Shown: positions 45,196-54,279 of the stretch, piece after piece
How positions within the stretch are numbered: position 1 is the stretch's first letter
Layout of the letters: each line of letters opens with the position of its first letter
From: Paludisphaera rhizosphaerae
GTDB taxonomy: Bacteria; Planctomycetota; Planctomycetia; Isosphaerales; Isosphaeraceae
Direction: 5' to 3'
Length of the DNA stretch: 64,000 bases
Assembly: GCF_011065895.1 (NCBI RefSeq)
Contig: NZ_JAALCR010000010.1
Location: forward strand, 186,001-250,000
The notes under the pieces: model-generated
Seen by the model: the letters and a program-made list of their open reading frames with translations, nothing else
The model's database searches: none
What the model was told of the DNA's origin: nothing
Position numbers and translations under genes: made by a program

Positions 45196-47061
45196 TCACT
45201 TGTCGACGTCCGGAATGCGGCGGCGGATTTCGATCTCGCCGAAGCGGGCGACGGGGACGTAGCTGCGATCCAGAGTTTCACGGGTGCGTGTCAGTCGCCG
45301 GCCAAGGTTCCCCTCCACGTACTCGGCGTCGCAGATCACGACGGTTTCGGACGGCTGTTCTCGCATCGTGGTGGCGACCAAGTCGTCGAAGTCGATATCC
45401 GGCAACCAATTGACCAGAATCACCGACTCGATTGGGAGCGGGGAGATGCGGCCGATGGCGGCGTTGATCGAGGGGTAGGGGAAGTGGGTTAGCAGATTCG
45501 CCACCGGGGTCGATGCGTCGGTGTGCTGACGCAGGTATTCAAGAGTCGCCTGGTAGTCGCCCCAGGTGTAGACGGCTCCCCCTCCTCGGGTGCTGGGGAA
45601 GGCATGGATCGAGCCGGGGGGGGATTGCTCGGGGACTGAGCGTGTCGTCAATGATTTGATCGCGGAGACGTCCGCCCTGACATCGCAGTACGGGTTGCCC
45701 CAGGGGAAGGCCAGATCGAACAGGATGATGAGCACCCCGAACCGAAGCAGGGCCGTTCTTCGTGCGACGATCGCGTCGCAGGTGACGGCGTCGACGATCG
45801 CAACGATGGCGAGAGCCTGGAAGAGCACGAGCGGTTGCGTCAGGTAGTTGTGGTCGACCGGATGCATGGGCCGATAGAGCAACGCGCAGGCGTTCGCCGC
45901 GAGCAAGATGGCGGCGAATCGCCGTGACGCAGGCGACGTCGCGAGCCAGGCCACGGTCAGCAGCGCCGAGCAAACGGACAGCGTCCAGACGTCCCGCAAC
46001 TCGCCCGTGAAGAGCCTCCACGACCGGGAGAGCGATCCGCCGCCGTAGAACTCGCCGGAGTGGCTCACGGTGCGTAGCGCGCGGAGGAAGTCGCCTGTGA
46101 GGCCGCTGAAAAAGACCGGCGAGAACATCGCCAACAGTCCCGCTCCCAGGACGCTGAGCCAGAACAAGATCCCCTTCCAGCCGGCCGCCGCTCCACGGGG
46201 AGGGAATATCAGCGCGACGACGAACGCCGGAAAGAAGACGACGGCATGCGGTCGGATCGTCATCGCGGCGGCGTAAAGCAACGCCGAGACGATCCAGGTC
46301 CATCGCGAGCCCCCCAGGGCCAGCAGCATCAGAGCGATGGCCACCAATTCCGCCGTATGCCAGTCTCTCTGGGCGACCAGTGTGAACGGAAGCGTCGTGT
46401 AATAGCCGACGATCCACAGGCAAGCCGTCAGTCCGGCGAGCCAGCGGCCGAGGCACGTCCGGCACGAGGCGGCGACCGTCGTCAGCAGGGCGCAGAGGAG
46501 GGCGAAATCCGCCGCGTAGAACGAAAGACTAGAACCCCACCCGAAGACCCGCCCCAGCACCCAGAAGAATTCGATCTCTCCGGGGAACTGGAACCCGAAC
46601 TGGTCTCGCCAGGGGAGCCTTCCACGATCCCAGCCCAGGGCAAGCGAGGCGATGAAGTCGTGGTCGGTCCAGTACGGCCAGGTCAGGTAGTGAGGGGCCC
46701 ATGACGCCAGGATGATCGCCAGCGCCGAGGCGATCGCGATCGTCGGGCGTTTCCCGGCCAGGGCCCACTCCGCAGAGGACTCGGCGAACGCGGTCCATCT
46801 TTCGAGGCGACTTCGGAGCATCGGCTCGACCCAGGGCAGACGCGCCGCCCATTTGGCCGCTTCCAGAACCGCGACGATCCCAATCACAATGGCGACGTCC
46901 GTACGTTTCGGGGGCCAGTAGCCTGTCAATTCCAGGTATTCGAGCAGCACCATGCCCAGGCATGCCAGGCACGCAATCGCAGCGGCGATTCCCGCAAGCC
47001 TGACCGGGCGAGAAACGCCGGATGAGGGGGTAGAGGTGGAGGGTTCGCTGAGTTCCATCAT
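45196..47061 (-). CDS. multi-pass membrane protein, GT-C glycosyltransferase-like
   Basis: A 621-residue protein with about ten or more hydrophobic helices. The first loop after the membrane start carries WPYWTDHDFIASLALGWDRG; an acidic pair in the first extracytoplasmic loop is the hallmark of GT-C enzymes (family 39-like PMT and ArnT types). Further on come LTLVAQRDWHTAEL-type segments and a soluble C-terminal tail (TVVICDAEYVEGNLGRRLTR). It probably transfers a sugar from a lipid carrier in the envelope; donor and acceptor are unknown. Confidence 0.7.
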   Translation of the reverse strand: MMELSEPSTSTPSSGVSRPVRLAGIAAAIACLACLGMVLLEYLELTGYWPPKRTDVAIVIGIVAVLEAAKWAARLPWVEPMLRSRLERWTAFAESSAEWALAGKRPTIAIASALAIILASWAPHYLTWPYWTDHDFIASLALGWDRGRLPWRDQFGFQFPGEIEFFWVLGRVFGWGSSLSFYAADFALLCALLTTVAASCRTCLGRWLAGLTACLWIVGYYTTLPFTLVAQRDWHTAELVAIALMLLALGGSRWTWIVSALLYAAAMTIRPHAVVFFPAFVVALIFPPRGAAAGWKGILFWLSVLGAGLLAMFSPVFFSGLTGDFLRALRTVSHSGEFYGGGSLSRSWRLFTGELRDVWTLSVCSALLTVAWLATSPASRRFAAILLAANACALLYRPMHPVDHNYLTQPLVLFQALAIVAIVDAVTCDAIVARRTALLRFGVLIILFDLAFPWGNPYCDVRADVSAIKSLTTRSVPEQSPPGSIHAFPSTRGGGAVYTWGDYQATLEYLRQHTDASTPVANLLTHFPYPSINAAIGRISPLPIESVILVNWLPDIDFDDLVATTMREQPSETVVICDAEYVEGNLGRRLTRTRETLDRSYVPVARFGEIEIRRRIPDVDK

Positions 47062-47178
47062 TGGCCGTCGGTCTGTGTGGTCGATCGTCGTCGGTTCGCT
47101 TCCATCGATGCAATATACCCGGTCGACGGCGCATTTCCGACCCGAGGCGGCGATCGGCTCGAATCCAACGGTCAGGCT

Positions 47179-48483
47179 TCAGAGATGTTCCGCAGGGGAT
47201 GCGTCCCCGATGGGACGGCTTGGGTCGACGAGCAGCCAGGAGGCGGCGCCGAGGAGGTACAGACCGCCGGCGATGCAGAGCGGGATGGCCGGGTTCGCGA
47301 AGTGGGGGAAGATGATCGGGCTGATGAATGCTCCCACCTGGCCGGAGGTGTTCATGCAGGCCGCGACCAGCGCGGCGTGCGGGCCGGCGACGTCCTGGCA
47401 GACGCTCCAGCAGGCGCCCAGCAGGAAGCTCGCCGCCGCGCCGGAGAGCGTGATCAGCAGGGCCGCGGCGAGAGCGTCGGGGACCGTCGCCCCGGCCATC
47501 ATCGCCAGGCCGGCGACCACCAGCGAAGCGCATCCCAGCCCGCAACGCCCAATCCAGCGGCCTCGGGCGCGGACGAGCCGATCGGAGGTCAGACCGCCGG
47601 CGACGTCGGCCACGGCGCTGACGATCAGCGGCAGCCCCGCCAGAACTCCCGCCAGCAGGCCGAGGCGTTCGGGCGTCAGTCCCCGGTCGCGCGCCAGGTA
47701 GGTCGGCAGCCAGGTGATGTTGAAGTAGAACCCGTACGCCTGGGTGAAGTACATCAGGCAGAGCGCCAGCAGGCTGCGGTTGGACGCGATGGTCGTCAAG
47801 GCGGCGAGGTCCAGGCGGTGCGGCTTGCTGGGGGACCGGCCGGACTCGATGTATTCCAACTCCTCCGGGCTCACGGACGGGTGTTCCGAGGGCTCGTCGC
47901 GGAACCATGAGTACCAGGCCCACGCCCAGACGAAGCCGATCGAGCCGAAGACCACGAAGATCCATCGCCAGGGGACGAAACCTAGAAGTATCGAGACGAG
48001 GATCGGGGAGAGCCCGCCCCCCAGATGGGCGCCGGCGAAGAAGAACCCCTGCGCCGCGCCTCGCTCGGCCGTGGGGAACCATCGCGAGAGGGTCCGGGCC
48101 ACGTTCGGGAACGCCCCGGCCTCGCCGGCGCCGAAGAGAAAGCGGACCGCCAGCAGGGAACGCAGGTTGAAGGCCGCCGCCGTGGCGATCGTGAAGGCCG
48201 ACCACCAGGCGACGATTCGCGTCAGCACCCGACGCGTCCCCACGCGATCGCCCCATGCGCCGGTCGGGATCTCGAACAGGGCGTAGGCCAGCGTGAACGT
48301 GCTGAAGACCACCCCCATCTGCTTGTCTGAGATCCCTAACTCCTCCTTGATCGACGCCGTGACCCCCGCGTGCGAGAGGCAGACCCGATCCAGGTACGTC
48401 AACGCTCCCAGGGCCACGGTCATCGCCAGCACCTTGCGGCGGATCATCGTGGGCGTCCCGGACGGGTCGGCCTGCATGCTCAT
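47179..48483 (-). CDS. major facilitator superfamily transporter (ACS family-like)
   Basis: A 434-residue protein with twelve predicted hydrophobic segments. TYLDRVCLSHAGVTASIKEE and LFEIPTGAWGDRVGTRRVLT include the MFS loop 2-3 motif; AGEAGAFPNVARTLSRWFP is characteristic of the anion:cation symporter branch that moves hexuronates, sugar acids or similar organic anions. The motif GDRVGTRR recurs as the second-half counterpart SDRLVRARGR. It may import acids released by the polysaccharide-degrading enzymes nearby. Confidence 0.9.
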   Translation of the reverse strand: MSMQADPSGTPTMIRRKVLAMTVALGALTYLDRVCLSHAGVTASIKEELGISDKQMGVVFSTFTLAYALFEIPTGAWGDRVGTRRVLTRIVAWWSAFTIATAAAFNLRSLLAVRFLFGAGEAGAFPNVARTLSRWFPTAERGAAQGFFFAGAHLGGGLSPILVSILLGFVPWRWIFVVFGSIGFVWAWAWYSWFRDEPSEHPSVSPEELEYIESGRSPSKPHRLDLAALTTIASNRSLLALCLMYFTQAYGFYFNITWLPTYLARDRGLTPERLGLLAGVLAGLPLIVSAVADVAGGLTSDRLVRARGRWIGRCGLGCASLVVAGLAMMAGATVPDALAAALLITLSGAAASFLLGACWSVCQDVAGPHAALVAACMNTSGQVGAFISPIIFPHFANPAIPLCIAGGLYLLGAASWLLVDPSRPIGDASPAEHL

Positions 48484-48689
48484 GGTTCGTCGCCGCCTCG
48501 CAGTTTGGTCGGACGTCGGCCCAGATCGGCGCGACGAGGGCGTCCATACCTACCAGCGGGGAGACCCGAAGTCGACGACCCGGCGCTGAAATCCCGAGAC
48601 GCATTCGGACTCCGCGCGATCGGGGGCCTACATTCCAGGCGGGGGACGTCGCGGAGACGAACCCCGCGAGGCCCGCTCTGGATCCGCCG

Positions 48690-49493
48690 ATGTCCCACGA
48701 TGCACCGAAGACATCCCGACTGGCCGTCCTCATCGACGCCGAGAACATCGGCTCTCGACACGCCGCAACGCTCTTTCAGGAGATCGCCGGTCTTGGAGCG
48801 GCGACGACGAGACGCATCTACGGCGATTGGAGCCAGCCCAACCTGGCTCCGTGGCGCGGTCCGATCGATTGCTACGGGTTGTGTCCTGTGCAGCAGTTCT
48901 TGTTGAGAGCCGGTAAAAACGGGGCCGACGGCGCGCTGATCATCGACGCCATGGACCTGCTGCACTCGGCTCGTTTCGACGGCTTCTGCATCGTTTCCAG
49001 CGACGGCGATTTCGCAAGGCTCGCGCGCCGGATCCGGGAGTCGGGCCTGCTCGTCTTCGGGTTCGGCCAGAGCCAGGCCTCCCAGTCGTTCGTCCGATCC
49101 TGCGACCGATTCTTCACGTTGACCGCCGACGTCGTCGAGCCGCCGTCGCTCAAGCTCGCCGCGATGCCCCCATCGCCGGCCGGGGTGAGCCCCGCCCTCG
49201 CGAAACTGGCCCGAGACGCCTGCGCGGCCGCGACGGCGGGAGACGGTTGGGCTCCCATGTGCAACGTCGGCGATCGGATACGCAAGGCCTCGCCGGGATT
49301 CGACCCGCGAACGTTCGGCTACAAGACCCTTGGTGATCTGATTGCGGCTGTCGGAATGTTCGAGATCAAGAAGGTCCCAAATCCCAAGGACGCCCCATCA
49401 CAGACCTGGTACATCAAGGCGAAACAGCCAGGAGCCTCCAGGTCGGACGTTCCTGTCTCGCCGTCGACGGTCGTTTCCGTCGGATCGAATTAA
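48690..49493 (+). CDS. NYN-domain nuclease-like protein with LOTUS/OST-HTH domain
   Basis: A 267-residue protein. The N-terminal NYN (PIN-like) domain has [15 protein letters not shown] with the first acidic residue, [32 protein letters not shown] and [20 protein letters not shown], the acidic cluster expected for metal-dependent RNA cleavage. The C-terminal part ([19 protein letters not shown]) looks like an OST-HTH/LOTUS domain. It probably acts on RNA; its target is unknown. Confidence 0.88.
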   Translation: MSHDAPKTSRLAVLIDAENIGSRHAATLFQEIAGLGAATTRRIYGDWSQPNLAPWRGPIDCYGLCPVQQFLLRAGKNGADGALIIDAMDLLHSARFDGFCIVSSDGDFARLARRIRESGLLVFGFGQSQASQSFVRSCDRFFTLTADVVEPPSLKLAAMPPSPAGVSPALAKLARDACAAATAGDGWAPMCNVGDRIRKASPGFDPRTFGYKTLGDLIAAVGMFEIKKVPNPKDAPSQTWYIKAKQPGASRSDVPVSPSTVVSVGSN

Positions 49494-49603
49494 AAGGCTG
49501 CTTGCTTCGTCGCGTCGGCTCGGCGATGCTCGGGCGTCGGACCCAGGGGCCGGGCGAGCGTCGTCCGGCGGGGGCCAGGCGCACGAGAGGAGGGGAGCAG
49601 CTC

Positions 49604-50959
49604 ATGGCCGACGAGTCGACGATCAGCCCGACGCGCGTTTCGAGGCGGCGGTTTCATCAAACTGCCGCGCTGGCCCTGGGCGCGTTCGCAGCGCCGGCGG
49701 TGGTGCGGGGACGGAACCTCAACGAGAAGCTCGACATCGCCTGCATCGGCGTCGGCGGGCGCGGGGCGTCGAACCTGAAGGACGTCGGCGGCGAGAACAT
49801 CGTCGCCCTCTGCGACGTCTACGACGCGGCCGTCGCTCGGGCCGCCGACAAGCACCCCGGCGCGAAGCAGTACCGCGACTTCCGCAAGCTGTTCGACGAC
49901 CTCAAGAGCTACGACGCCGTCGTGGTCAGCACCACCGAGCACACTCACCCCTTCGCCACGCTGCCGGCCCTGCAACTCGGCAAACACGTCTACTGCGAGA
50001 AGCCTCTCACCCACGACGTCTGGGAGGCCCGGATCATTCGCGAGGCCGCCGCCAAGGCCAAGGTCGCCACCCAGATGGGGACCCAGATCCACGCGAGCGA
50101 CAACTACCGACGCGTCGTCGAGCTGGTCCAGGCCGGCGCGATCGGCCCGGTGAAGGAAGCCCACGTCTGGGTCGGCCGCGCCTGGGGACGGCAGTCGCCC
50201 GAGGACGCCGCCAAGAACAAGGACATCGTCTCCGTCCTGGAACGTCCCTCGGGCTCGTCGCCGATCCCGACGGGGCTCGACTGGGAACTCTGGCTCGGCC
50301 CCGCGCCGGCGCGGCCGTTCCACGAGGTCTACTTCCCGGGGCCGAAGTGGTACCGCTGGTGGGATTTCGGCAACGGCACGATGAGCGACCTGGGGAGCCA
50401 CTGGATCGACCTGCCGTTCTGGGCGCTCAAGCTCAACGCCCCCAGCACGATTGAGGCCTTTGGACCGGCCGCGCATCCGGAGATCGCCCCGGCCACTATG
50501 AAGACTGTTTACGAGTACGAAGCCAAGGGAGAGCAGCCGGCCGTCAAGGTGACCTGGTACCAGGGAGCGATGAAGCCCGAGCCGTGGACCGCAGGCGAGA
50601 TCCCCAAGTGGGACAGCGGCGTCCTCTTCGTCGGTGAGAAGGGGATGCTCGTCTCCGACTACGGCCGCCACCTCCTGCTGCCCGAGGAGAAGTTCCGCGA
50701 CTACAAGCGGCCCGAGCCCACGATCCCCAAGTCGCTCGGCCATCATGCGGAGTGGATCCACGCCTGCAAGACGGGCGCTCCGACCACCTGCAACTTCGAC
50801 TACGCCGGCCGGCTCACCGAGGCCAACCACCTCGGCAACGTCGCCTACCGCGTGGGCAAGAAGCTGATCTGGGACGCCGAGGCCCTCCGCGCGACCAACG
50901 CGTCCGAGGCCGACCCGTTCCTGCGTCGCGACTATCGCCCGGGGTGGTCGCTCTCCTGA
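49604..50959 (+). CDS. Tat-exported Gfo/Idh/MocA-family oxidoreductase
   Basis: A 451-residue protein; the ATG at 49604 has AGGAGG about 10 bases upstream. The Tat signal [22 protein letters not shown] precedes a Rossmann domain ([40 protein letters not shown]) and the catalytic-region motif YCEKPLTHD. The second domain has [20 protein letters not shown]. It is expected to use NAD(P) with a sugar substrate in the periplasm. It is separate from the paralogue at 27308-28645, with low overall resemblance outside motifs. Confidence 0.9.
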   Translation: MADESTISPTRVSRRRFHQTAALALGAFAAPAVVRGRNLNEKLDIACIGVGGRGASNLKDVGGENIVALCDVYDAAVARAADKHPGAKQYRDFRKLFDDLKSYDAVVVSTTEHTHPFATLPALQLGKHVYCEKPLTHDVWEARIIREAAAKAKVATQMGTQIHASDNYRRVVELVQAGAIGPVKEAHVWVGRAWGRQSPEDAAKNKDIVSVLERPSGSSPIPTGLDWELWLGPAPARPFHEVYFPGPKWYRWWDFGNGTMSDLGSHWIDLPFWALKLNAPSTIEAFGPAAHPEIAPATMKTVYEYEAKGEQPAVKVTWYQGAMKPEPWTAGEIPKWDSGVLFVGEKGMLVSDYGRHLLLPEEKFRDYKRPEPTIPKSLGHHAEWIHACKTGAPTTCNFDYAGRLTEANHLGNVAYRVGKKLIWDAEALRATNASEADPFLRRDYRPGWSLS

Positions 50960-50966
50960 CCCAACG

Positions 50967-51017
50967 AAAAAAGGCCCCGGTCGCGCCTCCCCCGTCGAGG
51001 AGGACGCGGCCGGGGCC
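50967..51017 (-). terminator. terminator for the lipoprotein gene at 51040
   Basis: A 13-bp stem, 50973-50985 with 51005-51017, contains one G-T pair. On the reverse strand it is followed by TTTTTT (50967-50972), so it is a good intrinsic terminator for the reverse-strand lipoprotein gene; it also follows the oxidoreductase stop on the forward strand. Confidence 0.75.
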
Positions 51018-51039
51018 CGGATTCACGTCGGTCGGAGGC

Positions 51040-52797
51040 TCAATAGAGCCCGAAGCGCGAGCCTCCGATGACCGGCAGATTCTGGGACGTGGGCAGCACC
51101 TGCGGCGAGGGCATGGGGACGGCCTGGGGCGTCGCCTTGACGCTCGCCTCGCAGTCGTGGCACTTCCCGCCCTTCAGCGCCGCCTTGAAGTCCTTGATGT
51201 GCCGGCAGATGTGCTCTTCCTTCCAGGCCTTGATCCGCTCGACCTTGCCCTTGAGCTTCTCGACGAGCCAGCACGGGGCCTTGTCGGCGACGGCCTCACA
51301 CTCGTGCGAGTGGGCCGTGGCCTGCGGCGAGGCCATCGGGAACCGTTCGCTCGGCGGGCAGGGCTTCAGCGGCTTGGCCCAGTAAGACTCATACGACGAG
51401 GGGAACGTGGCCGGCGGCAGGTGCGCGGGCATCGACTGCGGCGAGGCGTACGTCGAGCCCCCCTTGGACCCCTTCCAGTTCCAGAACGACCACCGCTTGG
51501 CCTTCGAGGGAGCAGCCTCCGCGACGACCATCGTCGGCACATACGTCTGGGGCTGGGCGACGGGGATCTGAGCGACCGGCGCGACCGGGACCTGAGCCAT
51601 CGGCGCGACCGGCGTCTGGGCGACGGCCGACGGCGCCGTGGCGTCCTCGACGGCCAGGGCCGGAGTGAACGGCGGAGGCGGAATCGTGGGCTGAGCCTTC
51701 GGCTGGGGGGGCGTGGGCACGGGGAACGACTCGACAGCCGGTGGCGGGGGCGGGGCGACCGCCGGCTCGACGGGCTTCACGGGTTCTTCCACGGGCTTGG
51801 GCGCGGGGGCCGGCTCAGCGGGCTTCGCGGGCGCCTCCTCGGCGGGCTTGGGCGCGGGGGCCGGCTCGACGGGCTTCGGCTCCTCAACGGGCTTGGGGGC
51901 GTCGGCCGGCTTGGCCGGAGCCTCCTTGGGGGTGTCGAGGGGGACGACGGGCGCCGCCGGCTTCTCAGGCTCAACGCCGCCTCCCGGAAGGGGACGGATC
52001 GGCGGCGGCGGCGGAAGCTGGGCGGACCGCAGCAACTCCTCGTCGGCCGCGGGATCGGGTCGAGCGGCCTCCTCGTTGCGCTCGGTCATTGCAACCCGCT
52101 CCGGAGGGGCGGCCGGCGCTGGTTCGCGCTTTGCTTCGATGGGGCTCCTGCGAATGGTCGCCGGTACGGCGGGATCGAGCAGGAGGCTAGGGGCGTCGTC
52201 AGGGACGCGCGGGTGGGGCTCGTCCACGACGACGGCCGGGCCGGACTCCGGTTCAGCGGCGAGCGCTCCAGGCAGTGGAATGGGCCTGTAGAGGGCGGAT
52301 GAGCTTTCCGAATCGCCCGCCGTGGGGGGGTCCTGGAAGTCGGCGGAATCGCCGCGGACCGGCATGATTCGATCGTCGTTCTTGCGAGCCCGCACCATCC
52401 GGGCGATCGCCTCGTTGGCCTCGGCCGCGGTCATCTTCGACTGCGACTCCGGCGTCGTCGTGTTTCGGCTGAAGATGGGGGCCCGTTCCGGCTGCCGTGT
52501 GACCCACGGCGGCTTTGAGAACTGGTAGATCGCCGGCCACCCTCCGCCCGACGGCGCGGACGCCGGCCAGGCGTTGGCGGGGACGGCGAACCCAGGGGCC
52601 GACCCAGCCGTCGTCTGGTAGGCCGTCCCTCGATGGAACTTCCGGGACCACCATGCCCGGATCCCCCCGGCCGAGGGCGCCGCGGTCGTCGCGACAGGCC
52701 CCTCCGCGGTCGCGGCTGGGCGATGGTGGAGCCCCGCGCAGCCGGAGACTCCCAGCAGCAAGCAAACCGCCAAGCCTGCAACCCGCGACGTCCTCAT
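51040..52797 (-). CDS. large proline-rich lipoprotein
   Basis: A 585-residue protein. The ATG at 52797 has GGAGG seven bases upstream; a signal with lipobox LLLGVSGC follows. The central part (about 270-380) is a proline/lysine/glutamate-rich tract with repeated units such as KPVEEPKPVEPAPAPKPAEE, likely an extended spacer reaching away from the membrane. The C-terminal 130 residues hold seven or more cysteines (KPCPPSERF, HECEAVADKAPCW, HICRHIKDF, KCHDCE), suggesting a compact disulfide-bonded or metal-binding domain. I do not recognise the family. Confidence 0.7.
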   Translation of the reverse strand: MRTSRVAGLAVCLLLGVSGCAGLHHRPAATAEGPVATTAAPSAGGIRAWWSRKFHRGTAYQTTAGSAPGFAVPANAWPASAPSGGGWPAIYQFSKPPWVTRQPERAPIFSRNTTTPESQSKMTAAEANEAIARMVRARKNDDRIMPVRGDSADFQDPPTAGDSESSSALYRPIPLPGALAAEPESGPAVVVDEPHPRVPDDAPSLLLDPAVPATIRRSPIEAKREPAPAAPPERVAMTERNEEAARPDPAADEELLRSAQLPPPPPIRPLPGGGVEPEKPAAPVVPLDTPKEAPAKPADAPKPVEEPKPVEPAPAPKPAEEAPAKPAEPAPAPKPVEEPVKPVEPAVAPPPPPAVESFPVPTPPQPKAQPTIPPPPFTPALAVEDATAPSAVAQTPVAPMAQVPVAPVAQIPVAQPQTYVPTMVVAEAAPSKAKRWSFWNWKGSKGGSTYASPQSMPAHLPPATFPSSYESYWAKPLKPCPPSERFPMASPQATAHSHECEAVADKAPCWLVEKLKGKVERIKAWKEEHICRHIKDFKAALKGGKCHDCEASVKATPQAVPMPSPQVLPTSQNLPVIGGSRFGLY

Positions 52798-53089
52798 GGC
52801 GTATCCTCCCGCCTGGAGCGGCGCGATCCACGCGACCGCGGCCCTTCTGGCATCCTTGCCGGACCGTTCCGGAATCATCCGACCGTTTCCATCGGCATTC
52901 GCGACCGGCCGTCTCGGGCGATTCCAACCCCTCCGGACGTCCCCCCGAGGGTGCGACCCCGCTATCGCGGAGAATCGCTTCAGTCGACAAAGTCTGCCGC
53001 GGGCCGCAGAATTTGAACTATCGGGGCGAAGACGATACGCTGAAGCCCCAAGTGCGAGGCGTGCGCGACGGATGGAGGAAGGACGGACG

Positions 53090-53620
53090 ATGATCAACGC
53101 CGAAGCCGCAGAACGGTTCATGGCCGCCCCCTGGCTCGAATCGACCGAACGCGAGATCAAGCACCAGATTCTTGAGTCCCTGGCTGAGGAACGAGCGCAC
53201 AAGGGCGCCACCCTGCTGGCGCAGGGGCAGCCGAACGACCACCTCGCGTTTCTGATCGAAGGGACCGCCGAGATCGTCCGCCGCTCGGAGACCGGCCGAA
53301 CCGACCACATCACGACGCTGAAAGCCCCGGCGGTCTTCGGCACCACCTCGTTCTTCCGACCGAATCCCCCCCAGGTCACCGTCCAGGCGACCTCCGACGT
53401 CTGGGTGCTGACCCTCCATCATCCGGCCTACAAAACGCTCCGCCGCGACCACCCCCGCGCCGCGGAGGCTCTCGCCGTCGCCGTCCTCCGGGCCGTCTCC
53501 GAACGCTTCGACCTCCTCGACCAGCTCTTCGCCGACTACCTCCGGCAACACCCTCACGCCGAGGACGTCTCCGAGTGGTCCCGGTTCCGCACCCGGCTGT
53601 TCGAGGAGCACTCCATTTAA
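53090..53620 (+). CDS. cyclic nucleotide-binding domain protein
   Basis: A 176-residue protein; the ATG at 53090 follows AAGGA by seven bases. The first helical part (INAEAAERFMAAPWLESTER) leads to the cyclic-nucleotide-binding-like beta-roll: GATLLAQGQPNDHLAFLIEG, then TAEIVRRSETGR, and APAVFGTTSFFRPNPPQVTV. The phosphate-binding cassette (usually GExAL with Arg) is not clearly conserved, so ligand binding is doubtful. It lacks a DNA-binding C-terminal domain and may be a signalling module. Confidence 0.8.
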   Translation: MINAEAAERFMAAPWLESTEREIKHQILESLAEERAHKGATLLAQGQPNDHLAFLIEGTAEIVRRSETGRTDHITTLKAPAVFGTTSFFRPNPPQVTVQATSDVWVLTLHHPAYKTLRRDHPRAAEALAVAVLRAVSERFDLLDQLFADYLRQHPHAEDVSEWSRFRTRLFEEHSI

Positions 53621-53709
53621 AGCCGGATCCGGAAGGCGGCGCGGTCTATGATCCCTGGAAGCCTCGAGGTATCTGCCCCGGTCCTCACAGTCCTGCGGAG
53701 CCGACGGCC

Positions 53710-54240
53710 ATGCCCGCTCCCCTGCGACGGCTGAGTTTCGCCGACACGATGATGCTCGTGGCCGCCGTCGGCGTAGGAGTTGGCGCGACGCAACTCAGCC
53801 TGCGGGTGATGCCGGGCATGTCCCGAAGCTTCGCCGCCAGGCTGACGATTATCCTCTTCGCGCTCGCGCTGACGATCGTCCTCATCCCGTTGCGGCTTCG
53901 CCGGCCGCGGCCTCGTCGCATTGGCCGTCTGCCGGGCCTGGCAGCCTGTGACGCCGTGGCCCTGAGCCTGGCGTTCATCGTGGTTGAACAGGCAAACGGA
54001 TGGCTCAGGCCCGAGGTCCAAGCAAGGCCCGCCGAGCCGTACTTCTGGGCGATCGACCTCATCTTCAGCGTCGCGCGGATCGATTTCTACAGCCTCGCCG
54101 TGGCCGTATCGTGGCTGACCCTCGCCGTCAGTGGGCGGTGGCGACCCGAGCCGGATTTGATCGACCGTGCGGGCCGAATGCTGGGCGTCTTGTGGATCCT
54201 CTCACCCTTCCTCGTTACCTGGATCGAACTGATTCTTTAG
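53710..54240 (+). CDS. membrane protein of unknown function
   Basis: A 176-residue protein starting MPAPLRRLSFADTMMLVAAV. Hydrophobic segments include DTMMLVAAVGVGVGATQLSL, RLTIILFALALTIVLIPLRL, FYSLAVAVSWLTLAVSG and MLGVLWILSPFLVTWIEL, giving four or five passes. The N-terminal RRLSFADTM block resembles short motifs starting other planctomycete membrane proteins. The function is unknown. Confidence 0.65.
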   Translation: MPAPLRRLSFADTMMLVAAVGVGVGATQLSLRVMPGMSRSFAARLTIILFALALTIVLIPLRLRRPRPRRIGRLPGLAACDAVALSLAFIVVEQANGWLRPEVQARPAEPYFWAIDLIFSVARIDFYSLAVAVSWLTLAVSGRWRPEPDLIDRAGRMLGVLWILSPFLVTWIELIL

Positions 54241-54279
54241 ACTCTCCGAAGGAACAATCCTGCAACGAAGGAGTCGCAG

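Noticed and set aside
46529-48748. Long reverse frame spanning the GT-C-like and MFS genes
   Set aside because: It crosses two genes with recognised membrane helices in another frame and has Arg/Pro/Gly-rich composition without known motifs.
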